Position numbers and translations under genes: made by a program
Shown here: one piece after another, positions 26,333 through 35,269 of the stretch
How positions within the stretch are numbered: position 1 is the stretch's first letter
Layout of the letters: the number at the start of each line of letters is the position of its first letter
Assembly: GCF_022458895.1 (NCBI RefSeq)
Contig: NZ_JAINFL010000003.1
Location: forward strand, 62,001-126,000
DNA: 64,000 bases
Source of the DNA: Roseihalotalea indica
GTDB lineage: Bacteria > Bacteroidota > Bacteroidia > Cytophagales > Cyclobacteriaceae
Reading direction: 5' to 3'
Notes under the pieces: generated by a model
What the model saw: only the letters and a program-made list of their open reading frames with translations
Database searches by the model: none
What the model was told of the DNA's origin: nothing

Positions 26333-27613
26333 CTAGCGTCTTTTTTTCCAGTAAGGCTTGCGTTGCTTCTGGCTGTTATTGCTACTGCTACCATTACCAT
26401 TTTCCGCATGGGCAGTTTGTGGTTTTTGAGGTCGCCGCTGGGGTTTGGCTGGTCTTTCCGGTGCGTCATCTGGTCCTTCATTCATGAAAGGATGCTCGGC
26501 TACTACAGGAATTCTCTGGTCAATTGTCTTTTGAATGTCGCGCAGGTAAGCCTTTTCCTCAGTGTCACAGAATGACAAGGCAACTCCGCTGGCACCCGCC
26601 CGCCCGGTCCGGCCAATGCGGTGAACGTAGGTTTCAGGGACATTCGGTAAATCGTAATTAATTACGTGCGAGAGTTCTTCTACATCAATACCGCGAGCGG
26701 CAATGTCGGTAGCTACCAGCACATTGGTATGGCCACTTTTAAAACTGCTTAACGCTTTCTGTCGCGCGGTTTGTGATTTGTTTCCGTGAATAGCATTAGA
26801 TTGAATCCCGGCCTTATCCAGGAGTTTGACAATCTTGTTAGCTCCGTGTTTGGTACGTGAAAAGACCAGAACAGAAGCAATAGGTTCATTTTGCAGCAGG
26901 TGAATCAGTAATTTGGTCTTTCCTTTCTTGGATACAAAATATACCGACTGTTCTACCTTCTCGGCGGTAGTTTGCTCCGGCGTAATCACTACTTTTTCCG
27001 GATTACCCAGAATTTTGTGAGAAAGCTCTACAATATCAGGGGGCATGGTAGCCGAAAAGAAAAGCGACTGACGTTGGGCCGGTAGCTTAGCGATAATCTT
27101 CCGAATATCATGGATAAAGCCCATATCGAGCATGCGGTCGGCTTCATCCAGTACAAAGTATTCAATATCTTTTAAGGTAATGATGCCCTGCCCCATTAAG
27201 TCCAGCAGACGACCGGGCGTAGCAATGAGCACGTCGGTGCCCTGGCGTAGGGCATCTGTTTGCTTGCCCTGCTTCACTCCACCAAAGATGACCGTATTTC
27301 TAATGCCGGTGAATCTGCCATAAGCAGTAAAACTTTCGGCAATTTGTATGGCTAACTCCCGGGTAGGAGTTACAATCAGCGCTTTTATCTTGCGACGACC
27401 TTGCTGTTGTTGCCGGTCTTGATAAAGATGATGCAGGATGGGGATAGCAAAGGCAGCGGTTTTTCCGGTACCTGTTTGCGCACACCCCAGCAGGTCTTTA
27501 CCACGCAGAAGAATAGGAATCGATTGTTCCTGTATGGGCGTAGGATGCGTGTACCCTTCAGCCTTGAGAGCTTTCAGGATAGGTTCAGTAATTTCTAAGT
27601 CTTTGAAAGTCAT
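26333..27613 (-). CDS. rhlE: DEAD-box RNA helicase, RhlE type
   Basis: ATP-dependent RNA helicase of 426 residues. All core motifs are visible: Q motif [14 protein letters not shown], motif I AQTGTGKT, Ia [60 protein letters not shown] and [14 protein letters not shown]. The C-terminal 50 residues are a basic, Pro/Gln/Asn/Ser-rich tail ending KPYWKKRR, typical for RNA anchoring in RhlE of Bacteroidota. It is downstream of a cold-shock-domain gene on the same strand, which fits a role in RNA unwinding at low temperature. Long palindromes lie on both sides of it. Confidence 0.96.
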   Translation of the reverse strand: MTFKDLEITEPILKALKAEGYTHPTPIQEQSIPILLRGKDLLGCAQTGTGKTAAFAIPILHHLYQDRQQQQGRRKIKALIVTPTRELAIQIAESFTAYGRFTGIRNTVIFGGVKQGKQTDALRQGTDVLIATPGRLLDLMGQGIITLKDIEYFVLDEADRMLDMGFIHDIRKIIAKLPAQRQSLFFSATMPPDIVELSHKILGNPEKVVITPEQTTAEKVEQSVYFVSKKGKTKLLIHLLQNEPIASVLVFSRTKHGANKIVKLLDKAGIQSNAIHGNKSQTARQKALSSFKSGHTNVLVATDIAARGIDVEELSHVINYDLPNVPETYVHRIGRTGRAGASGVALSFCDTEEKAYLRDIQKTIDQRIPVVAEHPFMNEGPDDAPERPAKPQRRPQKPQTAHAENGNGSSSNNSQKQRKPYWKKRR

Positions 27614-28035
27614 ATTTTTATGAATAAAAGCAGCAAAGCTATAAGATTTATTAAGATTTCGCTTGAGGGATTGAAGTTTATAAGGAATTTCCCATGTATC
27701 AAGAGTACATGATTTTAGTTTGAGCTTTGCTTACTCAGAGTATTTGTGTTGGACCTACCTCTGGAGAAAACCATATAAAAATTCAGGGTAAGTCAATGCT
27801 AGAAAGGTTTATCGGAAAGGTTGTGGCAGGGTAATATTATAAGACGGATTATTTCTTCAGGAAGGCTAAATGATGCTGTTTCGTGTGGTACCATCCTGAA
27901 CTACACTGCCCTATCGGCAATACTGATAAAGTTGCCGATTTGTTGTCAAACAGGCAGTGAAGTTCCAGTAGTGGTACTACTTATAGAATAATAACTTAAT
28001 ACTAGCGGATAATGCAAACGGTAAGTGAGAAGGTG
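27614..28035. other. 422-bp gap between cold-shock gene and rhlE with a nested palindrome
   Basis: No credible gene. Besides the nested palindrome at 27888-27977 it holds the probable promoter region of rhlE, for which no clear boxes were found. Confidence 0.5.
27888..27977. repeat. Nested palindrome between cold-shock gene and rhlE
   Basis: Three levels of pairing: GTACCA (27888-27893) with TGGTAC (27972-27977); GAACTACACTGCC (27898-27910) with GGCAGTGAAGTTC (27953-27965), one mismatch in 13; and ATCGGCAA (27913-27920) with TTGCCGAT (27932-27939), perfect. The whole can fold into one 90-nt hairpin. It lies 59 bp after the cold-shock gene on the transcribed strand, so it may be its terminator or an intergenic repeat. 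Confidence 0.6.
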
Positions 28036-28479
28036 TTACTTCTTCACATTAACCGCGTTCATGCCCTTCGGACCTTGCTCCAGTTCAAAAGTTACCAGAT
28101 CACCCTCTTTAATTTCGGGTACTGCTAAGCCAGTAACATGGACAAAGTATTTTTCGTAAGAATCAACCTCTTTTATAAAGCCAAAGCCTTTAGAGTCGTT
28201 AAAAAATTCTACTCGCCCAGTTTTTAGGGGAGTGTCTTCTTCTTCCTTCTTAGGAACACCAATAACGATGTTTTCTGCTTTGACTTTCTTCTTCTTGGCC
28301 GGATCCGGAGGAGTATCAGTAAGGTTTCCGTTTTCATCGACATAAGCCATCATATTTTCCAGGCTACTGTCGGTACTGGCTTCCTTACGTTCTTCTCGTT
28401 TTTGTTGTTTTTCTTGTCGTTTCTTTAAACGCTTTTTCTCTTTTTCTTTCTTACTAAAAGTATCTTGCGATTTCGCCAT
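28036..28479 (-). CDS. Cold-shock-domain protein with charged N-terminal extension
   Basis: Single-stranded nucleic-acid-binding protein of 147 residues. The C-terminal 65 residues are a cold-shock domain: KTGRVEFFNDSKGFGFIKEV (RNP1 motif as KGFGFI), then EKYFVHVTGL (RNP2-like FVHV) and GDLVTFELEQGPKGMNAVNV. The first 35 residues are almost wholly Lys/Arg/Glu (KKEKEKKRLKKRQEK), probably a helical or disordered RNA-contacting segment. Such two-part CSD proteins are common in Bacteroidota. It is the upstream neighbour of the RhlE helicase, consistent with joint use in RNA remodelling. Its start at 28479 (MAKSQDTFSKKEK) is the only plausible one. Confidence 0.95.
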   Translation of the reverse strand: MAKSQDTFSKKEKEKKRLKKRQEKQQKREERKEASTDSSLENMMAYVDENGNLTDTPPDPAKKKKVKAENIVIGVPKKEEEDTPLKTGRVEFFNDSKGFGFIKEVDSYEKYFVHVTGLAVPEIKEGDLVTFELEQGPKGMNAVNVKK

Positions 28480-28957
28480 TCTTTGTTTTTTAGGTTTATT
28501 TACGAACGTTAAAATATACGGAAACGTTTCTTTTATTTGTTATATTTCAGATTGATTCATTGAAATATAATATGTATTGGTGCCTCTGACTCTCACAAAT
28601 GCCTTTCTGAGGATATAAAAGCCTTTTTTTTAGCACAGAAGTATAACAGCTTTTTTGTATGGTTAATTTATTTTTAAATATATAACCAAAAATCTTCTTG
28701 ATTCCAAGTTGACGTAGGTTGTAGGGCATAAATCAATTTTCCTCTCTGCATATGATCATCTTGTAGATTCGCTCCTGGCTGAGGAAAGTATCTGTTTTTC
28801 GTGATACAATGTTTGTCAACAACCTTGAATATAGCTTTTCCTTCGTCAAATTTATCGCAGAAAAAATCGGATTTGCTTACAGGCTACGTATCTTTATCCG
28901 TATGCCTCAACTTGATTTAGCGAGGAGTGCTGCTGCCTCGTTGGAAACATCATATTA
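28480..28957. other. 478-bp divergent intergenic region (cold-shock gene / HAD gene)
   Basis: AT-rich, with no credible gene. It must hold the promoters of the cold-shock gene (minus) and the HAD gene (plus). The long AT-rich leader upstream of the cold-shock gene could hold a temperature-responsive 5' UTR, but I see no diagnostic motif. Confidence 0.5.
28521..28530. promoter_or_regulatory. 10-bp perfect palindrome upstream of the cold-shock gene
   Basis: GAAACGTTTC, a perfect CG-centred palindrome 42 bp upstream of the cold-shock start. On the minus strand it is followed by TATATTTT, which resembles a Bacteroidota -7 box, so the palindrome would sit at an operator position. Confidence 0.3.
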
Positions 28958-29599
28958 ATGGAAGCTAAGCGAACTCTCGTCTTCGACTTTGATGGCACTA
29001 TTGCTGATACCCTGCCGCGTATTTTAGCTATTAGCAACCGTTTATCCAGCGAGTTTGGTTATCGTAAATTACCTGATGAGGCGATTGAACTGTTTCGAGG
29101 AAAACGCTCGCGAGAAGCTTTGGAGCAACTTCAAATACCTATGATAAAACTGCCTGTTATTGCTCGCAGGATGAAGGCTGAGTTGCAGAAAGAAATACAT
29201 TTGCTTAAACCCATTGCTTCTGTTAAGGAAGTTATTTGTGAGCTAGCCCCCCATTATCGGCTGGGTATTGTTACCTCTAACTCTTTGCCCAACGTGGAGC
29301 AGTTTCTGGAAGCTAACGAAATGGCTTTTTTTGACTTTATCCATTCGTCTTCATCGCTCTTCGGAAAAAGTAGTGTGCTGAGAGGCGTTTTGCGGTCTCG
29401 TCGGTTATTGCAGGAAGAAACTATCTACATAGGTGATGAAACGCGTGATATAGAAGCCGCTAAAAAATCCGGAATTGATATGATTGCCGTTTCCTGGGGA
29501 GCCAACTCTGCTGAGGTGCTAGCCAGCCTACAACCTCAATTCCTTATCCACCAACCGAAAGGGTTACTTGCGTTACTTACTGAAGGAATGAAGGAATGA
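28958..29599 (+). CDS. HAD-superfamily phosphatase, phosphoglycolate-phosphatase-like
   Basis: Predicted small-molecule phosphatase of 213 residues. Motif I VFDFDGTIADT has both catalytic Asp residues; motif II is VTSNS, motif III Lys is in FGKSSVLR, and motif IV is YIGDETRDIEAAKKSG, with GVD replaced by GIDMIAVSWG. A helical cap lies between motifs I and II, so it is class IA like Gph. The substrate is not predictable. Its last codons (ATG AAG GAA TGA) are part of an 8-bp tandem repeat, so repeat-length change would affect only the last few residues. Confidence 0.92.
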   Translation: MEAKRTLVFDFDGTIADTLPRILAISNRLSSEFGYRKLPDEAIELFRGKRSREALEQLQIPMIKLPVIARRMKAELQKEIHLLKPIASVKEVICELAPHYRLGIVTSNSLPNVEQFLEANEMAFFDFIHSSSSLFGKSSVLRGVLRSRRLLQEETIYIGDETRDIEAAKKSGIDMIAVSWGANSAEVLASLQPQFLIHQPKGLLALLTEGMKE

Positions 29600-29634
29600 A
29601 GGAATGAAGGAATGAAGGAATGAAGGAATGAAGG
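29581..29634 (+). repeat. 8-bp tandem repeat (TGAAGGAA) at the end of the HAD gene
   Basis: Six perfect copies of TGAAGGAA (29581-29628) and a partial seventh (to 29634). The first copies include the end and stop codon of the HAD gene. Confidence 0.95.
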
Positions 29635-29695
29635 GGTTGAGTGCTTGGCGGTGGGAGCGTGGAGTAAGCAATGGGCAATCAGCAATCTAAAACCA

Positions 29696-30400
29696 TCAAC
29701 TATCTTTCTTAAAAATCTTAAAGACTTTCCAATCGCGGAAGGTTTTCTGGTCGTCCTTCTTTTTGCGTTTGGCTTTATTTTTCTCTTTGAGGCGTTTTGT
29801 TTTTTCTTTGTACTTAGCTCGTTTGGTTTTATGCTTTTCTTTGAGCTTGGCCTGTTTTTGCTTCTCTCGTTCTTTAACCTTATCACTGCGGGTTTTCAGG
29901 CGTTCGCGTTTTCGCTTGCGTTGGGCTCTGGCTTTCTGCCGTTGGTTCTTTCCCTCTTTGCCTAGCACGTAGCGTACGGAGATGGCGGTCGAGTAATCAA
30001 AGTTTTCTTCGTGAGAGATGTGGTAAGCGGGTTTTACATCGGCCGAAACGACTAACCGTAACAGTGGGATTTTCAATTCTGCTCCCATGATAGCGTCCAC
30101 ACCCATCACCGGGCCAAAATCATCCAGTCCGCCCAGGTGCCCACCTCCACCAACGTAAAAATTTAAGCCTTTACCTATCAGGGGGTAGTGATTTTCCAGC
30201 AGCAGTGTGCCCCGCATTTCCCGGTCATTGCCGGTGAGCATACCTTCCAGAGCAAAGCTACGAAAGACTCGTTGCTTCATGGTGATGCCTAACTGGTCGC
30301 CGTCTACCCGTAAACCAGCAGCGGTGCTATATTTTTGGGCATATCCTGCCAGGCTGATAAACCAGGTGGCTATAAATACATAAATCCATCGCATAAGCAT
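29696..30400 (-). CDS. Secreted beta-barrel-like protein with Lys/Arg-rich C-terminal tail
   Basis: I do not recognise a named family. The 234 residues begin with a signal peptide (MLMRWIYVFIATWFISLAGYAQ). Residues about 25-150 look like an outer-membrane or periplasmic beta-barrel: alternating strands such as AGLRVDGDQLGITMKQ, LEGMLTG, YVGGGGHLGG, LRLVVSADVKPAYHIS and STAISVRYVLG. The last 84 residues are very unusual, being about half Lys/Arg with Glu and Gln, in KEREKQKQAKLKEKHKTKRA-like repeats, likely a long positively charged helix. It ends KVFKIFKKDS. It is transcribed alone, converging on the HAD gene. The tail may bind lipopolysaccharide or peptidoglycan; that is a guess. Confidence 0.8.
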   Translation of the reverse strand: MLMRWIYVFIATWFISLAGYAQKYSTAAGLRVDGDQLGITMKQRVFRSFALEGMLTGNDREMRGTLLLENHYPLIGKGLNFYVGGGGHLGGLDDFGPVMGVDAIMGAELKIPLLRLVVSADVKPAYHISHEENFDYSTAISVRYVLGKEGKNQRQKARAQRKRKRERLKTRSDKVKEREKQKQAKLKEKHKTKRAKYKEKTKRLKEKNKAKRKKKDDQKTFRDWKVFKIFKKDS

Positions 30401-30555
30401 GTAACTTCAACGAGAATTTATCAAATCTAGTCTCTTCCCGCCGGATTGTGTAAGTTTGACCAAGGAATAGACCAATTCCTCTAAGAAGGTCAAAACAACA
30501 TTCCTGAAACCCGAAATCATAGTCTAAAATTCCAGTTAGAAAAATAATCCCGTTT

Positions 30556-31059
30556 ATGGATAAAGCGTCATTAATGAAAACCCTGCTGGATACCCTACCC
30601 CAGGTGGGAACGGTAACCTGGTTGGGTATTCGCCCGGAACGGCGAACTCCGCTTCAGATAGTAGCTGAGGTATATGCCAAACAAGACTCAGGGCTGGAAG
30701 GAGATCATTATGCGGGGAGGCCCCAGAGCAAACGACAGGTAACCCTTATCAGTGCGGAGCATATTCAGGCAGTAGCTTCTATGCTACACCGGGAAACAAT
30801 AGACCCAGGGTTATTGCGCCGCAATATTGTGGTGAAGGGCATTAACCTGCTGGCGTTGAAAGGTAAGCGATTTAAAATTGGGGATGCTGTGCTGGAGATG
30901 ACCGGCGAGTGCCATCCCTGCTCGCGCATGGAGCAGAACCTGGGAGCAGGCGGGTACAATGCCATGCGGGGCCACGGGGGTATTACAGCCCGGGTGATTG
31001 AAGAAGGACGCATCCGAATAGATGATGCGGTGCAAATGCTACCGGATACTGGTGAATAA
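30556..31059 (+). CDS. MOSC-domain protein
   Basis: Sulfur-carrier MOSC protein of 167 residues, related to the molybdenum-cofactor sulfurase C-terminal domain and YiiM/YuaD. It starts IGTVTWLGIRPERRTPLQ..., then LEGDHYAG, RQVTLISAEH, LRRNIVVKGINLLALKGKRFKIGDAVLEMTGECHPCSRME, with the conserved Cys in GECHPC, and ends MRGHGGITARVIEEGRI. These are the standard MOSC features, and the Cys is expected to carry a sulfane sulfur or persulfide. No molybdenum-cofactor genes lie nearby. A transporter gene follows on the same strand. Confidence 0.95.
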   Translation: MDKASLMKTLLDTLPQVGTVTWLGIRPERRTPLQIVAEVYAKQDSGLEGDHYAGRPQSKRQVTLISAEHIQAVASMLHRETIDPGLLRRNIVVKGINLLALKGKRFKIGDAVLEMTGECHPCSRMEQNLGAGGYNAMRGHGGITARVIEEGRIRIDDAVQMLPDTGE

Positions 31060-31220
31060 GAACAAATATTCTTTGGTTGGGTGTGCTAATTTTGTGGAAA
31101 TATTTTCTTCTTATAGAATTTCCTTATTTTTCCCGAAACGAATATTCCCGGATTGGATTTTACCCGGTGGATATTTATCGAGAAAACTTTACGAACGGCA
31201 CAATCGCCAAACAAACTATT

Positions 31221-32558
31221 ATGGCCGAACAAAAAGAAGAGCGCTTACAAATGACATTAGGCCCCTGGTTGCTTTGGGGCATGGGAGTAGGGTTGGTGAT
31301 TTCAGGAATGTACTTTGGCTGGAACCTGGGGCTGGCCGAAGGTGGTACGATGGGGTTAGCCATTGCTACGGGCTTTATCATGCTGATGTATATTACGTTT
31401 ACGTTTAGCTATACCGAACTGGCCTGTGCTGTTCCGAAGGCCGGTGGAGCCTTTGCGTATGCCGATCGGGCACTGGGGAAAAAAATGGGTTTTGTCGGTG
31501 GAATGGCTCAGATTGTTGAATTCGTGTTCGCTCCCCCGGCCATTGCCGCCGCCATTGGTGCTTATTTCAACCTTTACTTTCCGGGGATTCCTACGCTGGC
31601 TATTGCCATTGGGGCGTATTTTCTTTTCACCTTACTGAATGTGCTGGGGGTTCGTCTGGCAACCACCTTTGAGCTAGTAATAACAATACTGGCGGTGGTG
31701 GAGCTGCTGATTTTCGCAGGGGTTACTTTGCCGCATTTTGAGCCGGCCAATCTTAGTATCAACGCTTTTCCCAATGGGATTTCCGGGGCTTTTGCGGCCA
31801 TTCCTTTTGCCATCTGGTTCTTTTTAGCTATTGAAGGGGTCGCCAATCTGGCCGAAGAAACGGTGAATCCGCAACGCAACGTATTACTTGGGTTTGGCTC
31901 AGCCATCTTTACCCTGGTTATGCTTTGCATTATTACGTTTGTATCGGCAGTTGGAGTAAATGGTTGGGAAGCCGTCGTGTATCCGCCCGATAGTACTGAG
32001 CCTTCTGATTCGCCGCTGCCCCTGGCCTTATCGTATGTAGTGGGGAATAATAATTTTCTTTATCATCTGCTGATTTCAGTGGGCCTGTTAGGGCTGGTTG
32101 CTTCTTTTCATGGTATTATCCTGGCAGCCGGGCGGGCAACCTTTGAGTTTGGGCGAGTGCGTTACGTGCCCCCTCGCTTAGGAAAAGTGCATCCGAAGTT
32201 TAAAACACCTGCTACCGCTCTGATTGTGAATATGCTGGTGGGTATAGTGGCCTTGTTAACCGGAAAAACCGGGGAGATTATTACCATTGCCTGCTTCGGA
32301 GCTATCACGTTATACATCATTTCCATGATTAGCCTGTTTGCACTACGAAAGAACGAGCCCAACCTGGAACGTCCATTTCGCGTGCCGCTGTACCCCATTT
32401 TTCCTGCTGTTGCCCTCACCATCGCTACGGTAGCTTTGATCGCCATGACGGTGTACAATCTGGTTGTTGCTTTAGTTTACTTTGGAATTATGGCAGTGGC
32501 GTATGCCTACTTCCATTTCTTCGTGAGCCATAAGCAACCTCAGCTACACAAGCAGTAA
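31221..32558 (+). CDS. APC-family permease, ethanolamine-permease type
   Basis: Inner-membrane amine/amino-acid transporter of 445 residues with about 12 membrane segments. The start at 31221 (MAEQKEERLQMTLGPWLLWGMGVG) is preferred over the in-frame ATG at 31077; the extra 48 residues would contain an unlikely hydrophilic leader and overlap the promoter. The motifs GMYFGWNLGLAEGG, ELACAVPKAGGAFAYADRALG, EFVFAPPAIAAAIGAYF and the loop EGVANLAEETVNPQRN are those of the EutP/Eat permease group (TC 2.A.3.5). No ethanolamine ammonia-lyase genes are in this window, so the substrate is tentative. The next gene starts 2 bp after the stop. Confidence 0.9.
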   Translation: MAEQKEERLQMTLGPWLLWGMGVGLVISGMYFGWNLGLAEGGTMGLAIATGFIMLMYITFTFSYTELACAVPKAGGAFAYADRALGKKMGFVGGMAQIVEFVFAPPAIAAAIGAYFNLYFPGIPTLAIAIGAYFLFTLLNVLGVRLATTFELVITILAVVELLIFAGVTLPHFEPANLSINAFPNGISGAFAAIPFAIWFFLAIEGVANLAEETVNPQRNVLLGFGSAIFTLVMLCIITFVSAVGVNGWEAVVYPPDSTEPSDSPLPLALSYVVGNNNFLYHLLISVGLLGLVASFHGIILAAGRATFEFGRVRYVPPRLGKVHPKFKTPATALIVNMLVGIVALLTGKTGEIITIACFGAITLYIISMISLFALRKNEPNLERPFRVPLYPIFPAVALTIATVALIAMTVYNLVVALVYFGIMAVAYAYFHFFVSHKQPQLHKQ

Positions 32559-32559
32559 C

Positions 32560-33168
32560 GTGACTGCCCGGCAATTTGCGTTAATAGGTCTGTCAGCACC
32601 CATTATTTTCTGGGTTACATATGGCATCATGTCCTTTTTGCGACCGGAATATAGCTTTATGACCAAGGCGATCAGTGAATTAGGATCGGTAGATGCACCC
32701 GATAAGTGGGTCTGGAATATGATAGGGTATACGTTGGTGGGAGGAATGATCTCGGTATATTCCTTCGGGTTATTCAGAGATGTATCGGACGGGCAAGGAA
32801 GCCGGTGGCCCCTGATTGGTTTTGTGCTTAGCGGTCTGTTTATGGCTTTATCGGGAGTGTTTCCCGGTGATTTTGAAGATCGGCAATCTACTACCATGTT
32901 GCTTCATACCCTGGGGAGCTTCGGGAGTTATATTTTCTTTCTGGTGGGAGCCTTTACGTATCCTAAGCTGATGCGCCGGTCAACGTACTGGCAAGGGGCA
33001 GTAAGGCCATTACTCCTGTTTACCTGGCTAACGATACTATTTGGGGCATGGCCTTTCGTGTTTACCAATATCCCGGCAGTAGGGCAGCGATTAGTCTTTT
33101 TCTTTTACCTGCTTTGGGTTTTCTATACCGCCCTCAAACTTTATCAACGGCCTGCGTCAGCCCGATAA
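32560..33168 (+). CDS. DUF998 integral membrane protein
   Basis: Membrane protein of 202 residues with about six hydrophobic segments. The family features are the FMTKAISELGSVDAPDKWVWN loop after TM1, FVLSGLFMALSGVFPGD and LLHTLGSFGSYIFFLVG. Translation starts at GTG (32560), only 2 bp after the permease stop codon (32558), so it is translated in coupling with the permease and likely works with it or shares its membrane context. DUF998 has no settled function. Confidence 0.92.
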   Translation: MTARQFALIGLSAPIIFWVTYGIMSFLRPEYSFMTKAISELGSVDAPDKWVWNMIGYTLVGGMISVYSFGLFRDVSDGQGSRWPLIGFVLSGLFMALSGVFPGDFEDRQSTTMLLHTLGSFGSYIFFLVGAFTYPKLMRRSTYWQGAVRPLLLFTWLTILFGAWPFVFTNIPAVGQRLVFFFYLLWVFYTALKLYQRPASAR

Positions 33169-33266
33169 GCTTATTAAAAATGAAGGTTTAATGCCAAACA
33201 TTTTTGCAGGATTGTATATTGCTTAACTGTAGAACTAACCTAACTCAAAAATACCGATAACAACCT

Positions 33267-34076
33267 ATGGAACCTCTTCGAGTACTTTTTATTGGCGCCC
33301 ACCCGGATGATTGCGAAGTGTACGGGGGCGGAACGGCCGCTCTGTTTTCTCGCATGGGCCACCAGGTAAAATTCATTTCCATGACCAACGGCAATGCCGG
33401 GCACCATGAACTAATGGGGAATGATCTGGTGAATCGCCGCAGTATGGAGACTGTAGCAGCAGCCCAAGTGCTGGGAGTGGCCTACGAAGTGCTGGATCAT
33501 GACGACGGACAACTGGAGCCTTCCGTGGCTAATCGGAATGAAGTCATCCGCAAAATCCGGGAGTGGCAGGCCAATATTGTTGTAACCCATCGCCCCAATG
33601 ATTACCATCCTGACCATCGCTATACCAGTGTGCTCGTGCAGGATGCAGCTTATATGGTGATGGTGCCCAACCTGGTATTTGATATGCCCGCCCTGCGCCA
33701 TAATCCGGCCTTTTTCTACTTTGCCGACCATTTCCAGAAGCCGTATCCCTTCTCTCCTGATGTAGCAGTAGATATTATCGAAACCTATGAAACTAAAATT
33801 CAGGCTCTGCATGCTCATCCCTCCCAGTTCTACGAATGGCTTCCCTGGATCAGCGGAAAGCTAGATGAAGTGCCTGATCAGCAAGCGGACCGCTTAGATT
33901 GGCTCAAGCAACATTGGCCCGGGACTCCAAACGAAAGAACCATGAAAGTGCTGGAAAAATGGTACGGAAAAGACAAAGCGACGCAGACACAACATGCCGA
34001 AGCCTTTGAGCTTTGCGAGTACGGTCATCAGCCCAATGAAGATGAAATCAGAAAATTGTTCCCGATGATCGGGTAG
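33267..34076 (+). CDS. PIG-L (LmbE-like) family deacetylase
   Basis: Zinc-dependent N-deacetylase of 269 residues. Motif 1 is FIGAHPDDCEVYGGG (the His-x-x-Asp zinc site), motif 2 is THRPNDYHPDHRYTS (third zinc ligand). Closest named relatives are the BshB/MshB enzymes that deacetylate GlcNAc-malate or GlcNAc-Ins in bacillithiol and mycothiol synthesis, but many carbohydrate deacetylases share these motifs. Absence of a signal peptide points to the cytoplasm. It is separated from the DUF998 gene by 98 bp and from the ThuA gene (opposite strand) by 142 bp. Confidence 0.93.
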   Translation: MEPLRVLFIGAHPDDCEVYGGGTAALFSRMGHQVKFISMTNGNAGHHELMGNDLVNRRSMETVAAAQVLGVAYEVLDHDDGQLEPSVANRNEVIRKIREWQANIVVTHRPNDYHPDHRYTSVLVQDAAYMVMVPNLVFDMPALRHNPAFFYFADHFQKPYPFSPDVAVDIIETYETKIQALHAHPSQFYEWLPWISGKLDEVPDQQADRLDWLKQHWPGTPNERTMKVLEKWYGKDKATQTQHAEAFELCEYGHQPNEDEIRKLFPMIG

Positions 34077-34218
34077 TATGATTGCATGCGGAAGCCATCA
34101 GTCTGTTACAGAGAAAGCTTGCTGCTGGGCCGGAATATAGCGCCCTCTATTTCACTGCCATGTACGGAGTGACTCTTTGAAACACCTCGTAAGTGAATTC
34201 TCAATCTCATTATCTTCA

Positions 34219-35196
34219 TCACTCTTCCTCCTTCGCCATCACTTGTCTTGAGCTACTGGTAGTGGCATTCGGGAAATCTGAGGGGATGGGTTGGGTGACT
34301 TTGCCAGTGGCAGCCCATTCAGTACCGCGAAGCATGGTAGTGATGAAGCCTACACCAGAAACCGAATGGTCGGCATGTCCCATAATGTTATGAAAGATGC
34401 GTCCTTTCCCGTAGCTCAGAGTCATCAGAGCGGGTTCATGGCGACCGGTGCCCTTATTGTCTTCGGCTGAGTAGGCCGTGGCCAGTACTTCCATATTCTC
34501 GGCCGGGCCTCGCAGCCTGTTGTAGAGTTCATCTTTGGTGTGCATCCATACCTCAGGCATCCCTTTGGTGATGGGGTGGTCAGGCTTTCTGATCGTGATC
34601 TGGTACTCACTCTCCGGGCCGTGTGCACCCGCGTTTCCAGGACTGTCATCCCGCACCAATTCACCAGCATCGTTGTAATAGACCAGCGGTCCGTCTTTCT
34701 CGGTACGGTCGCCCCAGCCACCCAGACCGATCATCTGGTTGTAGGCTTTCCATTGGGGGAATGAGTTGTCGGCGGCGTGAAAAACCACCAGCCCGCCGCC
34801 TTCTTCCATGTATTTTTCAAAGGCCTGCTGCGTTTTGTCAGGCCAGGGGGCGGCGTTCCATCCAAAATTGCAGATCACTACGTCGTAGCCAGAGAAATCA
34901 GGTTGAAAATCAGGATCGGGTTTAGGTTCATCCAGTGCGGTGGTTTTACCCATCCCCTCTACCGGAAAGTCAGAGAGGTATTCCTCGCCCTGCCAAGTGT
35001 AGGCTGAACGAGCTACATCCACCGAAAATAGCTCGGTATCTTCCATATACTCCTTCAGCATATAGGTGATCTTCGGCCACTGCACATGGTTATTCTGCCC
35101 ATCCACAATCAGCACCTTAATGGTTGACTGACCAAAAACTACGATGGTGCATAGAGAGAAAAATACGGCTGTAATGAAAAGTTTCTTGAAGAACAT
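34219..35196 (-). CDS. ThuA-domain (trehalose-utilisation-like) secreted protein
   Basis: Protein of 325 residues with an N-terminal signal peptide (MFFKKLFITAVFFSLCTIVVFG). The ThuA fold, a class I glutamine amidotransferase-like domain, shows as KVLIVDGQNNHVQWPKIT, GYDVVICNFGWNAAPWPDKTQQAFEKYMEEGGGLVVFHAADNSF, HPITKGMPEVWMHTKDELYNRL, MTLSYGKGRIFHNIMGHADHS and the closing FITTMLRGTEWAATGKV. Such proteins are frequent in sugar-catabolic clusters of Bacteroidota, but their reaction is not settled. The C-terminal 25 residues (NATTSSSRQVMAKEEE) appear disordered. Confidence 0.93.
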   Translation of the reverse strand: MFFKKLFITAVFFSLCTIVVFGQSTIKVLIVDGQNNHVQWPKITYMLKEYMEDTELFSVDVARSAYTWQGEEYLSDFPVEGMGKTTALDEPKPDPDFQPDFSGYDVVICNFGWNAAPWPDKTQQAFEKYMEEGGGLVVFHAADNSFPQWKAYNQMIGLGGWGDRTEKDGPLVYYNDAGELVRDDSPGNAGAHGPESEYQITIRKPDHPITKGMPEVWMHTKDELYNRLRGPAENMEVLATAYSAEDNKGTGRHEPALMTLSYGKGRIFHNIMGHADHSVSGVGFITTMLRGTEWAATGKVTQPIPSDFPNATTSSSRQVMAKEEE

Positions 35197-35269
35197 ACTA
35201 GTGTCAGGTTGTTATAGATTCAATATAGCAATTTTTAGCTGTTAACTTGTTTGAGTAGTATGTAAAGCT

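Noticed and set aside
29536..29965. Open frames on both strands around the 8-bp repeat and under the Lys/Arg tail
   Set aside because: They are products of the tandem repeat and of the biased codon content of the tail-coding sequence, without any family resemblance.
31077..31220. Upstream start for the ethanolamine-type permease
   Set aside because: The extra 48 residues are unlike APC transporter N-termini, whereas MAEQKEERLQ at 31221 leads straight into the first membrane segment.
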